A stretch of 64,000 bases of DNA, from NCBI GenBank assembly GCA_963575745.1, contig CAUYUJ010004336.1, positions 250,773 through 314,772 on the forward strand. Reading direction: 5' to 3'. Below, in pieces: positions 61,569-64,000 of this stretch. Numbering within the stretch: position 1 is the first letter of the stretch; each line of letters opens with the position of its first letter. Under the pieces are notes generated by a model that saw nothing but the letters and a program-made list of their open reading frames with translations, was not told the DNA's origin and made no database searches. Origin of the DNA: Prorocentrum cordatum (taxonomy: Eukaryota; Sar; Dinophyceae; Prorocentrales; Prorocentraceae). A program made the translations under genes and the position numbers.

Positions 61569-62830
61569 GTCCTTGGACGTCTGGGGTCTCCTGGGGCCTC
61601 TTGAGGGGCCTCCTGGGGGCCTCCTGGCGGCCTCTTGGGGCGGAAGGCTCGAGCTTGCGGTTCGTGGTCCCCCTCTGGGCCCCCTCTTGGGCCCGTCTTG
61701 GGGCCCTCTTGGGCCATCTTGGGCGCCTCTTGGGCCGTCTTGGGGCCCTCTTGGGCTGTCCTGGGGCCCTCTTGGAAGCTTCTTGGGCCGTCTTGGGGCG
61801 GTCTTGGGCGCCTCTTGGGCCGTCCTGTAACGTCGGAAAGCCCAAAAGACAACTTTGTTGAACATGTACGTTTTACGAAGGGAATGGGCCAACTTTTGCG
61901 TCTGGGGGCCCTCTTGGGACGCATGTTGGAGGCTTCTTGGGGCGTCTTGGGGGCGTCCTTGGACGTCTGGGGTCTCCTGGGGCCTCTTGAGGGGCCTCCT
62001 GGGGGCCTCCTGGCGGCCTCTTGGGGCGGAAGGCTCGAGCTTGCGGTTCGTGGTCCCCCTCTGGGCCCCCTCTTGGGCCCGTCTTGGGGCCCTCTTGGGC
62101 CATCTTAGGCGCCTCTTGGGCCGTCTTGGGGCCCTCTTGGGCTGTCCTGGGGCCCTCTTGGAAGCTTCTTGGGCCGTTTTGGGGCGGTCTTGGGCGCCTC
62201 TTGGGCCGTCCTGTAACGTCGGAAAGCCCAAAAGACAACTTTGTTGAAAATGTACGTTTTACGAAGGGAATGGGCCAACTTTTGCGTCTAGGGGCCCTCT
62301 TGGGACGCATGTTGGAGGCTTCTTGGGGCCTCTTGGGGGCGTCCTTGGACGTCTGGGGTCTCCTGGGGCCTCTTGAGGGGCCTCCTGGGGGCCTCCTGGC
62401 GGCCTCTTGGGGCGGAAGGCTCGAGCTTGCGGTTCGTGGTCCCCCTCTGGGCCCCCTCTTGGGCCCGTCTTGGGGCCCTCTTGGGCCATCTTGGGCGCCT
62501 CTTGGGCCGTCTTGGGGCCCTCTTGGGCTGTCCTGGGGGGAAGCTTCTTGGGCCGTCTTGGGGCGGTCTTGGGCGCCTCTTGGGCCGTCCTGTAACGTCG
62601 GAAAGCCCAAAAAGCAACTTTGTTGAAAAATGTACGTTTTACGAAGGGAATGGGCCAATTTTTGCGTCTAGGGGCCCTCTTGGGACGCATGTTGGAGGCT
62701 TCTTGGGGCCTCTTGGGGGCGTCCTTGGACGTCTGGAGGCCATCTTCAGCATCTCGGAGCCCTCTTGGAGGCCTCTTGGAAGTTTCTTGGGCCGTCTTGG
62801 GCGCTCCTGGGGCCGTCTTGTCTGACCGGG
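61569..62830. repeat. Recent tandem array of 386-bp units (three full, one partial)
   Basis: The anchor GTCCTTGGACGTCTGG is at 61569, 61955, 62341 and 62721. The first two spacings are exactly 386 and the third is 380 because of a small deletion near 62535. The first three units are almost identical; the fourth diverges after about 20 bases. Long frames exist on both strands, but 386 is not divisible by three, and the translations are Gly-Leu-Leu-Gly or Pro-Arg-Arg-Pro runs. The units contain the AAAATGTACGTTTTACGAAG block related to the 12-13 kb array. Confidence 0.95.
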
Positions 62831-64000
62831 GAGGCCTCCGGCAAGCCCCGACGAGCCTCCGGGCCCCCCGGGGCGCACATTTGTGGTCGGGGTCCCGGCC
62901 CCGGGCCCCCGGACCCGGTGCGCCGTTATATGTATATATAGCGTAACGCTTGCACAACCCTGTGTGGTGCGACGAGGAAGGACCAAACACGAGGTTGGAA
63001 AGTTCGCAAGCCTCTCCACGGCCGCCCGCGTCTTCCCGCTCCCCTTTTCCCTTCGCGCAATTGCTGTTGCCACGTGTCCTCTCCTCCCCTCTCTCTCGCG
63101 CGTCTCAACTCCCTGCTCCTCTCTGCACATCCTCCACCGTGCATCTTCAGACCCGTCATGATGCGAAATTCCCATGAATATAAAGCTGTCGCCACTTTTT
63201 GACGCGCCGCGTCGTGACCTGCGAGTTCTTCATTCTTCCGTCTGCACGTTCGCAATCCACTGAAATGCCGCCGCGGCTTATATCAAGTAGTGTTGGAGTG
63301 CGGCTTGGAACGTCACTGTCTGTACACTTGTTGCCGTTCCGTCTTGCCCATTTTTGTGAACCATGAGCCACCGCGTTTTGAAGACTCGTATGTCGCAACA
63401 ACAACTATGCCGCATCAACATCGCACACCATCAACATTCCGTGGGCAGGTCGTCTGTGTGGAAGGGGGAAGGGGGGAGGGAGGTAGAGAGACTAGAGCTG
63501 CATACACACGAGTTTCCCAGGAAGTGCGTAGACGACAGCAAGACACGAAAGCGCCGAAGGAGGCAGAGCCAAGGCATAGAAGAGTTGAGGAGGTTGACAA
63601 GGAACGCGGGCTATCATGCCCCTTATCGGCGATGAGTAGGCGATTGGGGTTGGTGTATCCCTTCTTGAACCTACCCCCACTGACATTGCCCTTGTTTTTC
63701 AAGTCATATCTCCGCTCCACGGCGGCCGTTCGGGACGATCTGGACACCACTGGGAAAATCTCGGCGAAACGCAGCTGCTGGAACGCATCCCGATGCTGGC
63801 AAGCCGCTGGGAACCAACGAGAACGCCTGAAAATCTCGAGCCGCGATTCCGAGAAACTCGTCCTGGCCTGAGCCTGTCTTTTCCCCCCGCCCTTTCTCTC
63901 CAGCCCGCGGCAAGCCGAAGCCTCATCAATCCAGGTGTCGGAAACAATCAAGCAACACTCATGCAGAACATATGATTTGATTTTTTCGTCTGGCAACACT
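62831..64000. other. No gene recognised
   Basis: A GC-rich patch with CCCCGGGCCCCCGG at 62895-62925 and a TATATGTATATATA at 62928-62941 are followed by ordinary sequence. Frames on both strands lack domains. Confidence 0.5.

Noticed and set aside
61512-62990. Long Pro/Arg-rich and Gly/Leu-rich frames on both strands over the 386-bp array
   Set aside because: The unit length is not divisible by three, frames change from unit to unit, and composition is that of the DNA repeat.
1-64000. tRNA, rRNA and organelle genes
   Set aside because: No cloverleaf, rRNA signature or organelle-type coding sequence was noticed, though small RNA genes could be missed without a covariance search.

Overview
The window reads as nuclear DNA of a dinoflagellate. 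Three things say so. A 22-nt sequence at 61412-61433 (minus strand) matches the dinoflagellate trans-spliced leader consensus at every position, directly 5' of a long gene. The retroelement remnants carry dinoflagellate-style LINE signatures (GPLPG..QTVPRGEL in the RNase H domain, and a DVT..SP..AE..K endonuclease-like C-terminus). The one large host-type protein has the W-x(n)-WCC repeats and von Willebrand type D domain seen in dinoflagellate surface proteins. The genus cannot be fixed from this window. No rRNA, tRNA, organelle genes or CRISPR array were seen.

Layout. 1-5990: a nearly full-length LINE on the minus strand (ORF1 with zinc ribbon, AP-endonuclease, reverse transcriptase, RNase H) carrying a few discrete lesions and running off the left edge. 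6-9 kb: trinucleotide microsatellites. 9.97-13.4 kb: a 1.09-kb tandem duplication, then three 375-bp units of a CTTGGG-rich repeat superfamily that recurs at 14.9, 31.6, 35.1, 38.3 and 61.6-62.8 kb. 13.4-21 kb: gene-poor, with minisatellites and LINE endonuclease-like remnants at 15.3-15.8 and 17.4-18.1 kb. 21.5-22 kb: a helicase fragment. 22-25.4 kb: repeats. 26.6-30.5 kb: the only plus-strand coding region, a short secreted-type ORF behind a degenerate leader-like sequence and a MULE-type transposase gene with a candidate GA-AG intron. 30.5-41.2 kb: mostly minisatellites and microsatellites. 41.2-44.4, 45.6-46.4 and 50.5-52.1 kb: three truncated LINE copies. 47.4-52.4 kb: a cluster of small inverted-repeat elements (MITEs). 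57.9-61.4 kb: the best host gene, an apparent type II membrane protein, apparently re-inserted from a processed mRNA. 61.57-62.83 kb: a recent 386-bp tandem array.

Functionally the window is a decayed mobile-element landscape. Only the 57.9-61.3 kb gene looks like cellular coding sequence with a readable architecture, and even it has one frame break. Every recognisable coding remnant except the 26.6-30.5 kb block is on the minus strand, in keeping with the long unidirectional gene tracts of dinoflagellate chromosomes. All family assignments are from motif reading by eye; none was tested by a database search.
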